Part shown: positions 7,722-16,777 of the stretch, in pieces
Layout: each line of letters begins with the position of its first letter
Numbering within the stretch: the stretch's first letter is position 1
Origin: Candidatus Ozemobacteraceae bacterium
GTDB taxonomy: Bacteria; Muiribacteriota; Ozemobacteria; Ozemobacterales; Ozemobacteraceae
Assembly (NCBI GenBank): GCA_035373905.1
Contig: DAOSOK010000017.1
Span: 1 to 64,000, forward strand
Length of the DNA: 64,000 nucleotides
Reading direction: 5' to 3'
The notes under the pieces: model-generated
Told to the model about the DNA's origin: nothing
The model's input: only the letters and a program-made list of their open reading frames with translations
Database searches by the model: none
Made by a program: the position numbers and the translations under genes

Positions 7722-9107
7722 GTGGCGGTCGTCGAACTGAAGGTTCTCCAGGGGGAGCTCAAGGGGCGGGCGGTGACCTTCGAGCGGCCCGGGTGCGTCC
7801 TGTTCGGACGGGCCACCGATGCTGCGCTGCGGGTCGAGAACGATCCGTTCGTGTCGCGGCATCACTTTCTCCTGGAGATTTCGCCGCCGTTCGTCCTGCT
7901 GTCGGACCTCGGCAGCACGAACGGAGTGTACGTGAACGACAGATTGTATGGCGGGCGCGATACTACCGGACGGGGACTGGCCCGACCGGCGTCGAAGGCG
8001 ACGTTCCTGTCGGACGGCGACCAGATCGTCGTCGGGCAGAACCGCATCTCGGTGTCGATCGACGAGGGCGCCGTTCCCGGCACGACGGCCCGGCGGCGCA
8101 CGACGACGCGGCGGGCGCTTCCCTTCGCGGGAACCCCGACGGCCTCGATGGGCGAACTTGCGGCGTCCGCGCTCGCCGGGCAGTATCAGGTCGGGCCGGA
8201 GCTCGGGCGCGGCTGGATGGGCGTGGTCTACCAGGCCGTCGACGTCCGGTCGGGCGAGATGGTCTCGCTGAAGACCCTCGTTCCGAACGTTGTCTTCACC
8301 GACGAGGCCGCCGACGCGTTCCTGGCGCGCGCGAAAGCCCTCGGAGAACTCGTGCATCCGTCGCTCTGCCGGCAGTACGGCGTCTGGCGCGACGGGAACG
8401 TGTTCGTCAGCGCACGCGAATACGTCGACGGAAGGAACCTGGCGCAGCTTCTCAACATGCGCGGAGGGCGGCTCGGCCCCGACGAGGCGGTGCCGATCAT
8501 GGGAGAGACGCTCGACGGGCTGGTCTACGCGATAGCAAAATCAGGCGATATATATCATCGAAATATAAAGCCGAGCAATATCCTCGTGTCCGGGCGCGGT
8601 CCCGACAGCCGCGCCCGCGTAGCGGATTTCGGGCTGTTTCACGGGCTCGAGGCGACGGGGCTTTCGCAGATCATGCTGTCCGACCTCTATCACGATGCGG
8701 CTCCCTACTGGCCCCGGGAGCGCATCACCTGGTTCGGCAGAACCCTGCCCGCGTCCGAGGTGTTTTCCGTCGCGGCCGTTTTCTACGAACTGCTCACGGG
8801 ATGCCTGCCCCGCGACGGGGTGGCCGAACTGCGGAACGAGGTCCGGAAGGCCGGGCGGCCCGCCGGGCTGGCCGATTTCCTGCGCGTCTTCGCCGGCCAC
8901 CCTCCGGTTCCCGTCAGAACGCGGAACCCGGACGTTCCCGCGCAGATCGCCGCGGTCATCGACCGGGCGCTGGCCGAACCGGCCGTGGAAGCCGGGGCCG
9001 ATCCCGGGAAGATTCTCGCCGAGGCGCGGTATCCCGATCTGACGGCGTTCAGGACGGCCCTGCTCGATGCGTGCGATGCCGCGGGCTGGACGCCGCGCGG
9101 CGGCTGA
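7722..9107 (+). CDS. FHA domain-protein kinase-like protein (probable pseudokinase)
   Basis: 461 residues from GTG 7722, which has GGAGG nine nt upstream; an ATG at 7704 is possible. An FHA domain (about 10-115) shows SRHH and LGSTNGVYVN, so it should bind phosphothreonine peptides. A Ser/Thr kinase fold follows (about 155-440) with LGRGWMG, the ATP-binding Lys in VSLKTL, and DFG. The catalytic loop reads YHRNIKPSN: the proton-accepting Asp of HRD is Asn. That makes catalysis unlikely, so I infer a phospho-dependent scaffold or regulator. No membrane anchor is seen. The next gene, 91 bp downstream on the same strand, is a kinase with an intact HRD and a natural partner. Confidence 0.85.
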   Translation: MAVVELKVLQGELKGRAVTFERPGCVLFGRATDAALRVENDPFVSRHHFLLEISPPFVLLSDLGSTNGVYVNDRLYGGRDTTGRGLARPASKATFLSDGDQIVVGQNRISVSIDEGAVPGTTARRRTTTRRALPFAGTPTASMGELAASALAGQYQVGPELGRGWMGVVYQAVDVRSGEMVSLKTLVPNVVFTDEAADAFLARAKALGELVHPSLCRQYGVWRDGNVFVSAREYVDGRNLAQLLNMRGGRLGPDEAVPIMGETLDGLVYAIAKSGDIYHRNIKPSNILVSGRGPDSRARVADFGLFHGLEATGLSQIMLSDLYHDAAPYWPRERITWFGRTLPASEVFSVAAVFYELLTGCLPRDGVAELRNEVRKAGRPAGLADFLRVFAGHPPVPVRTRNPDVPAQIAAVIDRALAEPAVEAGADPGKILAEARYPDLTAFRTALLDACDAAGWTPRGG

Positions 9108-9198
9108 CCGGTCGCGTCGCGGCGGGCGGGTTGTGCTATCATGGGTCTGCCGCGCGGGCGGCCAGTAACCGGATCAGCCGGACAGGAACTCACGAGCC

Positions 9199-12072
9199 AT
9201 GTTTTCGATCGGGACCATCATCAACGGGAATTACCACATCCTTTCCACGCTGGGCGAGGGCGGCATGGGCGCCGTCTTCAAGGCGTTCGACGAGCGCAAG
9301 TCCCGCCAGGTCGCCCTGAAGTTCCTGCACCGCGATTTTTCGCATGACCCGGCCGGCGTGAGCCGTTTCCGGCAGGAAGGCGAGATCCTGGCGACCATCC
9401 GGCATCCGCGAATCGTCGAGGTATATGCGCTCGAGACCGACGTAAAGACCGGGCTTCCCTTCATGGTCATGGAATGCTTTCCCGGCAGGAACCTGATGGA
9501 TTTTCAGGACGAGCTGGCCCGCAATCCCACGCGGCTGATCAGGATGTTTCTCGACCTCCTCGACGGCATGAAGGCGGTCCATGCGAAGAAGATCATCCAT
9601 CGCGATCTCAAACCTTCGAATATCCTGGTCAACGCGGCCGGCGACTTGAAAATCGTCGACTTCGGCATCGCCAAGGGCTCGAAAAAACAGACCCAGACCG
9701 GCATTGCGCTGGGCACCCCCCATTACATGTCGCCCGAGCAGTGCGAAGGCCGGCCGAACATCACATACCGGTCCGACATCTACTCGCTCGGCATCGTTCT
9801 CTGGGAGCTGGTGATGGGCACGCCGCCCTTCGTCGCCCCGGAAGACACGTCCGACGCGTTTCTCGCGATCGTCATGCAGCATCTGACAGCCCCCGTGCCG
9901 ATCGATCTGCTCCAGGAAAGTCAGGTCGGACGCCTCTTTTCCGAGATCCTTCTCCGGATGCTCGACAAGAATCCTGAAAAACGGCCCGAGATCGACGACG
10001 TCATCCAGACGCTCCAGAGCGTGAAGGAAACCCTGCTGAAACGGTCGAATGCTCTGTCCATGCGGTTCCCGCTCGGCCCGCTGGTCCAGAAGGGGCCGTT
10101 CGGCGAGTTTTACCAGGCCTGGGACACGAAGACCGACACGCGCGTGCTGGTTCAGATCGTCCGTGGATCCGTCGCGCAGCCCGAAACCGCCGTTGCCGAG
10201 CGTCTGAAGCGGCTGGGCGAGGTTCGTCACCCGGGCGTCTGCGAGATCGTGCTTCACCAGACCGACCGGCGCGACGGGCGCCGGCTCATGGCCATGGAAC
10301 TGCCGGCCGGCCGGCCGCTGGACCAGGTCGGGGAAACCTTCGCCAAGGACCACGACGCGCTCTCGCTCTTCATGCTGAACGTTCTCGACGCCCTTTCGGC
10401 GATTCACGAGCGCGGCGAAGTTCACGGAAACCTCCAGCCGGCGTTCATCATGGTCGGAGAAAAGAACGCGCCCCGGATCGGCGGATACCCGATGTATCCC
10501 GTCGCCCAGATGTCCCGGGAGAAGGCGGGGATCGAAGGCGTCTACCTGGCTCCGGAACAGTGGAAAGGCGGGCCGGTGACCGCCGCGAGCGACATCTACT
10601 CGGCCGGCCTCATTTTCTGGGAACTGATCTTCGGCCGGCTCCCTTCCGGCCTGGCCGGCGCCAAAGAGATGAGTCACTCGCGCCCGGGGCGCGGCACGGA
10701 GGACACCATCTCCCTGAAGGCACTGACGCCGCAGGATCCGCTGTTCCCGTTCCTCGAACATCTGATGGGCATGACGAGGGGCGAGCCGGAAAACCGTCCG
10801 GCGCTGGCGCCGCTGCTGGCGTGCCTTCGCGAGATCCGGGCGGCCTTCGAACGGTCGGCGCCGAAAACGGACCAGAAGGGCGACACCAGGCAGTGCCTCC
10901 TGCTCACGAAGGACGAAACGCTCGCCACGCTCGTCGGACTGACGATGAAGGAGTTCGGCTTCCGCTTCCAGCGCGCCTGGAGCTATCGCGAAATCGCGCG
11001 CATGTCGAGCGCCGAGCCGACCGTCGCGTGGTTCATCGACCTCGACGGCTTCCAGGAGTCCATGCCCGAGATTGCGACTCTGGGCATGAAGGAGGCGCCC
11101 GAGGTGAAGATCGTCTTTCTCGCCACCAGCTTCACGCGCGAGCTCGCCGAGGAGTGCATGGGCCAGCTGGCCAACGGCATCCTGGTGAAGCCACTCAGCG
11201 TCCCGCGGCTTGTCCAGACCCTGAGTTCCCTCAACGAGGAGCCGGAGATCGTCGAAAACGAGTATCTGTTCCCGCTGCGCCCCGTTCCCGGCGACGCCGG
11301 CGGGGCCGAACAGCAGGGAAATCCATATCATGTGATATTTTTCGAGTGCGGCGTCTGCAGGGAACGATTCGGCACGCAGCAGCTGAAGCCCGGCGCGGTC
11401 GAATACCACACGGCGGACACCGATTTCTGCCCGGTCTGCAAGGAAGGCATCGTTCCGGAAACCTACGCCATCGTGGTCTGCCCGTCCTGCTTGTACGCGA
11501 ATTTCGCCGGACGCTTCCAGCGGGCGGCTTTTTTGCCGGAAACCATCGCGAAGTTTCTCGAGGAATCCAAGCTGGAGGAGCGCGTCAAAGCCTCTCACGA
11601 CCTGGATTTCCAGAACGAGCGGACGCTGACCGAGGGCGTGCGGAGCTTCGATCTCGCGGCTCTCTGCGCGAAAGAGCTGGAGCCGCTGGAATACGACCGC
11701 CTGGCGGCCGGCATCTATCTCAAGGCGTCCTGGATGTGCCGCCGTCTGGGGAAACCCCTGATGGAAACAGATTATCAAACCCGGGCCCTCGAGTGCATCA
11801 TGCGCCTGTATCACCCCTATCTCCCGCTCAGCAAGCGGTTCACGAGCTGGGAGGCGGTGCGCGAGAAACTGCGACCGGGCCAGGAACTGCTCGGGGAGCG
11901 GGCGGTCGTGGTGAACGGCTTCCTGGGCGCCGAGCTGTCGGCGCGCCTGGGGCTGGACGAGCAGGCCGAGTTCTATTTCGACAAGGTGCTTGCCCTGCCC
12001 TTCCTGTCGCGGTTCCCGTTGCTCGCCCGCCACATTCACGGCGCCCACCGAAAGTTCAAAAGCCGGCAGTGA
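9199..12072 (+). CDS. Ser/Thr kinase-pseudokinase-receiver-DUF2225 fusion
   Basis: 957 residues in four modules. Residues 10-275 are an apparently active Hanks-type kinase: LGEGGMGAVF, Lys41, HRD134-136, DFG154-156, then GTPHYMSPEQ. Residues 290-555 are a second kinase fold without catalysis: HGN replaces HRD at 409-411 and IGG replaces DFG, yet APEQW and SDIYSAG remain. Residues 563-680 resemble a response-regulator receiver (FIDLDG with a candidate Asp; Lys664-Pro665). Residues 709-957 match DUF2225, with Cys pairs at 717/720, 744/747 and 761/764 and TDFCPVC. It should phosphorylate Ser/Thr targets; the inputs are presumably the receiver and zinc-binding parts. No transmembrane segment is visible, unlike many PknB-type kinases. 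Confidence 0.9.
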   Translation: MFSIGTIINGNYHILSTLGEGGMGAVFKAFDERKSRQVALKFLHRDFSHDPAGVSRFRQEGEILATIRHPRIVEVYALETDVKTGLPFMVMECFPGRNLMDFQDELARNPTRLIRMFLDLLDGMKAVHAKKIIHRDLKPSNILVNAAGDLKIVDFGIAKGSKKQTQTGIALGTPHYMSPEQCEGRPNITYRSDIYSLGIVLWELVMGTPPFVAPEDTSDAFLAIVMQHLTAPVPIDLLQESQVGRLFSEILLRMLDKNPEKRPEIDDVIQTLQSVKETLLKRSNALSMRFPLGPLVQKGPFGEFYQAWDTKTDTRVLVQIVRGSVAQPETAVAERLKRLGEVRHPGVCEIVLHQTDRRDGRRLMAMELPAGRPLDQVGETFAKDHDALSLFMLNVLDALSAIHERGEVHGNLQPAFIMVGEKNAPRIGGYPMYPVAQMSREKAGIEGVYLAPEQWKGGPVTAASDIYSAGLIFWELIFGRLPSGLAGAKEMSHSRPGRGTEDTISLKALTPQDPLFPFLEHLMGMTRGEPENRPALAPLLACLREIRAAFERSAPKTDQKGDTRQCLLLTKDETLATLVGLTMKEFGFRFQRAWSYREIARMSSAEPTVAWFIDLDGFQESMPEIATLGMKEAPEVKIVFLATSFTRELAEECMGQLANGILVKPLSVPRLVQTLSSLNEEPEIVENEYLFPLRPVPGDAGGAEQQGNPYHVIFFECGVCRERFGTQQLKPGAVEYHTADTDFCPVCKEGIVPETYAIVVCPSCLYANFAGRFQRAAFLPETIAKFLEESKLEERVKASHDLDFQNERTLTEGVRSFDLAALCAKELEPLEYDRLAAGIYLKASWMCRRLGKPLMETDYQTRALECIMRLYHPYLPLSKRFTSWEAVREKLRPGQELLGERAVVVNGFLGAELSARLGLDEQAEFYFDKVLALPFLSRFPLLARHIHGAHRKFKSRQ

Positions 12073-12136
12073 ATTCGGGGGACGTGATACGGAATTGAAT
12101 CATCTCCCTTCCGCGGATTTTCCTATCTCCTGTCTC

Positions 12137-12174
12137 AATAATTTTCCCCGAAGGGTATGTTCGGGTGAGTTATT
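12137..12174. repeat. REP-like inverted repeat upstream of the RAYT transposase
   Basis: AATAA (12137-12141) and CCCGAA (12147-12152) are matched by TTCGGG (12160-12165) and TTATT (12170-12174), forming an interrupted hairpin with a 7-nt loop. It lies 27 bp before the transposase start, where REP sequences recognised by RAYT enzymes are often found. The assignment is by position and structure; no second copy was found in the window. Confidence 0.5.
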
Positions 12175-12201
12175 GGTAGACCACACAAGGAGTTGGAAAA
12201 G

Positions 12202-12873
12202 ATGGCAAGAATGTCGCGTGTTGTCGGGGTGGGTTTACCGCACCATGTCACTCAGCGGGGAAATCGGCGGATGCCCACGTTTTTCTCTTCAGATGACTAT
12301 CGAACGTATCTTTCCATTCTCTCCGAATGGTGCCAGAAAACCGGAGTGGAAATATGGGCATACTGCCTTATGCCCAATCACGTTCATCTGATCGCAGTTC
12401 CTTCCCAGAAAAACGCGCTGGCACGGGGAATCGGCGAAACGCACCGGCGATACTCCCGAATGGTGAATTTCCGGGAAGGCTGGAAAGGCTTTCTGTGGCA
12501 GGATCGATTTCATTCCTGCCTGCTCGATCAGGCTCATCTCCATGCTGCGGTCCGGTACGTGGAGCTCAATCCGGTAACAGCCGGTCTTGTGCAAGACCCT
12601 TTTTCCTACCCCTGGAGCAGCGCGGCGGCGCATCTTCAGGGAATAGACAACCATGTGGTGAAGGTTTCTCCGATGTTGGAATTCGTTGCTGTCGATTGGC
12701 GAGAGTTCCTTCGGCATGAGCCGTCCCAGGATTTTTTCTCTCGTATCCGTCTCCATTCGAGGACGGGGCGCCCATTGGGAAATGAGAGCTTCCTGTCAGA
12801 GGTCGAACGTCTGGTTGGCAAGTCTCTCCGTCCGGGCCGGCCGGGGCCGAAACCTTCTCGAGAAAGGGGATGA
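12202..12873 (+). CDS. REP-associated tyrosine transposase (RAYT, Y1_Tnp/IS200-like)
   Basis: 223 residues from ATG 12202, with AAGGAG nine nt upstream. The N-terminus (VGLPHHVTQRGN) and WAYCLMPNHVHLIAVP are the hallmarks of RAYT proteins: HVH is the HUH metal-binding pair and NHVHLI the family signature. The likely nucleophilic Tyr lies in THRRYSRMVN, and GFLWQDRFHSC and YVELNPVTAGLV are also typical. The length is normal and no frameshift is seen, so it could be active as a single-strand DNA transposase acting on REP hairpins. GC is lower than in the flanking genes, consistent with transfer. Confidence 0.93.
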   Translation: MARMSRVVGVGLPHHVTQRGNRRMPTFFSSDDYRTYLSILSEWCQKTGVEIWAYCLMPNHVHLIAVPSQKNALARGIGETHRRYSRMVNFREGWKGFLWQDRFHSCLLDQAHLHAAVRYVELNPVTAGLVQDPFSYPWSSAAAHLQGIDNHVVKVSPMLEFVAVDWREFLRHEPSQDFFSRIRLHSRTGRPLGNESFLSEVERLVGKSLRPGRPGPKPSRERG

Positions 12874-12957
12874 GATCCGCCCCCCGAGACGATTCATGTA
12901 TCAGGAAAACGCCTTTGCGGTGTTCGATATCACGTCCCCGGATTACGGATTAGCGGA

Positions 12958-15762
12958 TCAGCGGTTGCTGATCGAACCCGAGTGGAGCCGGCACTTGATC
13001 GACTTGATGCCGTCTTTGGGGCATTCGCCGGGCATGTGGCCGCAGGGAAGGCGCCCGTCGCTTTTCGGCGGCTGTTTCACGCGCGGTTGTTCCGCGGGCT
13101 TCGACGGTTGGACGGGCTTCTTTTGATCCTTCGCCGCCTGTATCTCGCTCCACGTCGGCCCCTGGGCCGGTTTTTTGCCGGCGGCGGCGCGGAGGGCATC
13201 GAGGGCCGCCTTCAACCCGGCGAGGGAGCGGGCTGCGGCGTTGTAGCGGGGCGTCAGTCGCTCAAGAACCGCGTCGGCGAGGGGGCCGATCTCCGGGGCG
13301 CTCGCCTGCGACGAGCCCGGCGACGGACGGAGGCGGGCGATGCTCGAGGTGATCTTTTCGGGAAGGCGTTCGAGCGTGCCGACCTCGCCGAAGAAGTCTT
13401 CGGGCATGGCGGCGTCGGGCCGCGCGATGCCGTTCAGGCGTGACCTGATCACGACCCAGTCCGCCTCGTCGCTTTCGCGTTTTCCCGAGAAAAACTCTCC
13501 GGCTTTCTCGATGCGGGCCTTCAGGCTGTCGAAATCCGCGATCGTTTTTTTGAAGCGGGCCTCGTTCTTCCTCATGATCTCGGCGTTGGCGGCCGCCTGT
13601 CGGGCCGTGTCGGACAGCGCCGCCTTTCCGGCCTCAAACCCGGATACGATGTCAGTCATGCTGTTTGAAGCGGAAAGACGGCCGATCTCGAACATCTCCG
13701 CCCTGCACGCCTCGATCGCCGCCGCGTGTTGCTCGAGGCTCGATGCGAGCGCCTGGGTCGTCGCCAAGGCCTCTTTCGGGTCGCCGCCGAGGGCGAGGGC
13801 CCGTTTCGCGGCCTCGGCCTGGCGGCTCATCAGCTCCAGCGCGGCCGTGGTCGCCATCAGGTTTTTCGCGAGTCGCACTTCCGTCGCGGGAAGGGTTTTC
13901 AGGGCATCCGACCCCTTCGCGCCGTCGATCTCGCGCTGCTCCTCCTGGAGCCGTTCGAGGGCGACGTCGGCGGCGCGGCAGAACTGGCGCGCCGATCTTG
14001 CGTTCTGTTCGAGCACGGTTTTGAGATACGCCGCATCGTTCGCCAGCCGCTTCAGCTCGGTGATTCCATCCTTTCCGAACTTGACGGCCTTCGCGTTCTG
14101 CACGCTCTGCTCCATGTTCTGCGCCTGGATCTCGGCGAACGTCGTCTCGAGCACATTGCGCGTGTCGAGCGTCTCGCCGACGAGGAAGATCGCGGCATCC
14201 GCCGCGGCCGCGGCCGCCCCTGCCGCGGTGTGGGTCGCGGATTTCAGCAGTTCGTAGCTGCCGATCGCGGTGCCGTGGAAGGTTCCCTTGACGGTGGCTT
14301 CGGCCATGATCTTCAGCTTGACGGCCGTGGATTCCGGGTCTTCGCCGAGGGCGAGATACTTGAGTTTGAGCCGCTCGACCTCTTTTTTGGTGTAGTCGGC
14401 CGTCTCGGCGCTGACCGTTTCGAGGGTGCCGCCGAGCGACATGTTCCAGAGGATCTCGGTCGTGGACTTGCCCTGGGAATACTGAGTACCGACGTTCAGG
14501 ATGGTGCTGACGAGGCCGAGGCGGCTGGCGACCGTCGCTCTGCCGTTCCCTGCCGGCGGCGGGGCGGACGGTTTCTTCAGTTCGGCGTTCACTCCCCGGG
14601 CGAAGTCGCCGCCGTACTTGATTTCGAGGTCCGCCACGGCCTGGGCTTTCAGGGTCGGGGGGAGGTTTTTTATATTTTCAGCGATAATGGCCTTCGCCGC
14701 CGCGGTGTCGCCGCCGGCCACGGCGGCGCCCGCGATCGCGTCGTTGAATTTCCGGGTCGCGTTGCGGGCCAGGTGCTCGCTGACGGCGCCGACCGACGCT
14801 TCGGCGTTCTGCGTCGCCCTCGACGCGTCGCGTTTCTGCGCCTGCCGGATTCTCTCGGCCGAACCGCGCGAATAGACGTCTTCCGAGGGTCCGGCCTCGT
14901 TTCCCGCGCCGCCGACGAGCTCGGCGGCCTTCTCGTCGCGGCCGAGATATTTGCTCATGAAGGCGGTGTGTTTGCGTATTTCAATATCTATATTATCAAT
15001 CTCGGCGGGATCGGTGCGCTTCGCCCGTTCGGCGTTGAGCCGTCGGATCTCGGCGTTCATGACGGCCGCCTTCTTCTGCATCTCAGCATGGTATGCGGCC
15101 GCCTCGTGCATCGTCGGGGAAACGGGCCGCCCGCCGTCGATGGCGAGCTGAAGCTTCGCCGCCTCCGCGCTCGTGTATGCCAGCCCGCCCTCGGCGTTGA
15201 TATAGCTGTTGGCATTTTTGAAATCCGCCGGCTTCATGTCGTACGGCGAGGGCATGATATCGGTCGTGAGCTTTTTCGCCCAGTTCTCGCCCGGCGAGGT
15301 TTGCACGCCCTGCGCCGAGAGATACCCGGCGACTTCCCGGTTGTATTCCTGGCGGACCTTCTTCACGTGGTCGACGGTGAGCTCTCCCTGCGGGTTTTGG
15401 AGCTGGCGGTCGGTGTCGGTTCCGGCCTTGTACGTGTCGGCGTTCTTCGGCGGAGCGACGGCGAGGCCGTGCCGGGTCGAAGCGGTGCGTATCAACTCGT
15501 CGTTCTTCTCGACGAAGGCCCGCTGGTTATGCTGATACTCGGCGTCGGAGATCTTTCCGGCCATCGCGAGGTTGTTGAGCCGCTCGTTGTTCGCGAACAG
15601 GACGGCCTTCTGCCGCTCGGTCGCTTGTCCAGCGGCGGCCGCGCGCGCGTATGCGACCAGGTCGTCGTTGGATACGTTCTGGCCTGGGGCTTCGCCCGGG
15701 AAGCACAGGCCGGCGAACGCGAGAAGGAGGATGAGGATGAAGCCGGGAAGTCGCGTTCTCAT
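12958..15762 (-). CDS. Large secreted Ala-rich helical protein
   Basis: 934 residues. The N-terminus is a signal peptide (basic MRTR, hydrophobic core to about residue 19) with no acceptable lipobox. The mature chain is almost entirely predicted amphipathic helix rich in Ala, Lys and Glu. It includes a short hydrophobic Ala-run region (about residues 505-530, GAAAAAADAAIFLVG). It ends in a Pro/Lys-rich stretch and a small Cys-containing tail (PCGHMPGECPKDG...KC). It begins one nt after the stop of the upstream TPR membrane gene, so the two are coexpressed. No family recognised; a structural or envelope-associated coiled-coil protein is the best description. Confidence 0.7.
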   Translation of the reverse strand: MRTRLPGFILILLLAFAGLCFPGEAPGQNVSNDDLVAYARAAAAGQATERQKAVLFANNERLNNLAMAGKISDAEYQHNQRAFVEKNDELIRTASTRHGLAVAPPKNADTYKAGTDTDRQLQNPQGELTVDHVKKVRQEYNREVAGYLSAQGVQTSPGENWAKKLTTDIMPSPYDMKPADFKNANSYINAEGGLAYTSAEAAKLQLAIDGGRPVSPTMHEAAAYHAEMQKKAAVMNAEIRRLNAERAKRTDPAEIDNIDIEIRKHTAFMSKYLGRDEKAAELVGGAGNEAGPSEDVYSRGSAERIRQAQKRDASRATQNAEASVGAVSEHLARNATRKFNDAIAGAAVAGGDTAAAKAIIAENIKNLPPTLKAQAVADLEIKYGGDFARGVNAELKKPSAPPPAGNGRATVASRLGLVSTILNVGTQYSQGKSTTEILWNMSLGGTLETVSAETADYTKKEVERLKLKYLALGEDPESTAVKLKIMAEATVKGTFHGTAIGSYELLKSATHTAAGAAAAAADAAIFLVGETLDTRNVLETTFAEIQAQNMEQSVQNAKAVKFGKDGITELKRLANDAAYLKTVLEQNARSARQFCRAADVALERLQEEQREIDGAKGSDALKTLPATEVRLAKNLMATTAALELMSRQAEAAKRALALGGDPKEALATTQALASSLEQHAAAIEACRAEMFEIGRLSASNSMTDIVSGFEAGKAALSDTARQAAANAEIMRKNEARFKKTIADFDSLKARIEKAGEFFSGKRESDEADWVVIRSRLNGIARPDAAMPEDFFGEVGTLERLPEKITSSIARLRPSPGSSQASAPEIGPLADAVLERLTPRYNAAARSLAGLKAALDALRAAAGKKPAQGPTWSEIQAAKDQKKPVQPSKPAEQPRVKQPPKSDGRLPCGHMPGECPKDGIKSIKCRLHSGSISNR

Positions 15763-15763
15763 C

Positions 15764-16735
15764 TCAGTTTCCCATCTTTTGTCTCATCGCGGCAGCCGTT
15801 TTCGCGACGTTCAGCGCGGCGGGCGTTTCCGCGATGATCCGGTCGAGCAGGACCCGCGCCTGCTGCCTGTTGCCCACGTCATCGTACAGACCGGCCAGGA
15901 GAAGCATCACTTCTTCCGGCTCAGAGGGGTTCTGCCGCAGGATGCGCTCGAGCTCGAAGATCCCGCGCGAAAGATCTCCGCTGGCCGCGGCAAGCCACGC
16001 AAGCTGGCGGGCCGCTTTCCCGAACCCGCCGTCGGGCTGCCATGTCCGTCGGGCCGCCGTGGCGAACGCGAGGTCGAACCGGAACATCCGCGCGTACGCG
16101 TCCGCAAGCCTCGCCAGAAAGGCATCGCACGGATCGGTTTCCACCAACGCCTCATACAGGGCCGTGGCCAGCCTGACCGAGGGCAGGTCGTTCTTCGCCA
16201 TGTATGCGTCGGCAAGCGCCAGCACCGCGTCGGGACTGCCGGGATTGCGCCGAAACGCCTCCTCGAGCTCGGCGATGCGGGCGTCGCCGAGGCCGATCCT
16301 GCCCTTCGCCAGATTCGATCCGGCGTTGAAGAGACGCCGCCCGAACTCGAGAAGGCCGGGCGCGTTCTTTTCGAGAGACCGGCGCGCCTCGGTGAAATCG
16401 ACGTTCTTGAAGGCGCCGGCTTCATGAAGCGCCAGACATACGACGACGGATTCAGACGCCAGGAACGCGCCGAAGATGAAGATCGGCATGAGGCAGCCGA
16501 AGCGGGCCGCCCGGAGCTGCCAGACAAAGCTGAAAAGAAAGATGCCGGCCGCCGCAAGCGCATATCCGGGGGATCCCTTGAAATAGACGAGCGCCGCCGC
16601 GAACAGCATGCCGAATTTGAGGAAAAACCACGAGAGCACCAGCGCAAACAGGCATGACAAGCATGACCACCCGCGCGGCGGCGATGTGGGGCGGGCGTGT
16701 TCCTGATTTGGTTCGTTCGGCTGGTTCGTGGACAT
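15764..16735 (-). CDS. Membrane protein with TPR-like C-terminal domain
   Basis: 323 residues. After a polar N-terminus (about 20 residues) come two to three hydrophobic segments between residues 27 and 105. A helical-repeat domain follows (about 110-320) with TPR-type spacing: ARIAELEEAFRRNPGSPDAV, LYEALVETDPCDAFLARLAD, ELERILRQNPSEPEEVML. TPR domains bind proteins, so it may anchor or assemble the secreted protein encoded 1 nt downstream. It is divergent from the radical SAM gene, with 42 bp between the two starts. Confidence 0.7.
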   Translation of the reverse strand: MSTNQPNEPNQEHARPTSPPRGWSCLSCLFALVLSWFFLKFGMLFAAALVYFKGSPGYALAAAGIFLFSFVWQLRAARFGCLMPIFIFGAFLASESVVVCLALHEAGAFKNVDFTEARRSLEKNAPGLLEFGRRLFNAGSNLAKGRIGLGDARIAELEEAFRRNPGSPDAVLALADAYMAKNDLPSVRLATALYEALVETDPCDAFLARLADAYARMFRFDLAFATAARRTWQPDGGFGKAARQLAWLAAASGDLSRGIFELERILRQNPSEPEEVMLLLAGLYDDVGNRQQARVLLDRIIAETPAALNVAKTAAAMRQKMGN

Positions 16736-16777
16736 CGTACGGCTTCAGTTTACGAAAACCTCACTCCAAAAGGAAGC

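Noticed and set aside
9190..12048. 952-residue open frame antisense to the kinase fusion
   Set aside because: The opposite frame carries full kinase and DUF2225 motifs; this one is a composition-driven shadow.
13726..15837. 703-residue open frame on the plus strand
   Set aside because: Arg/Gly-rich antisense shadow of the secreted helical protein gene, which has a signal peptide and operon context.
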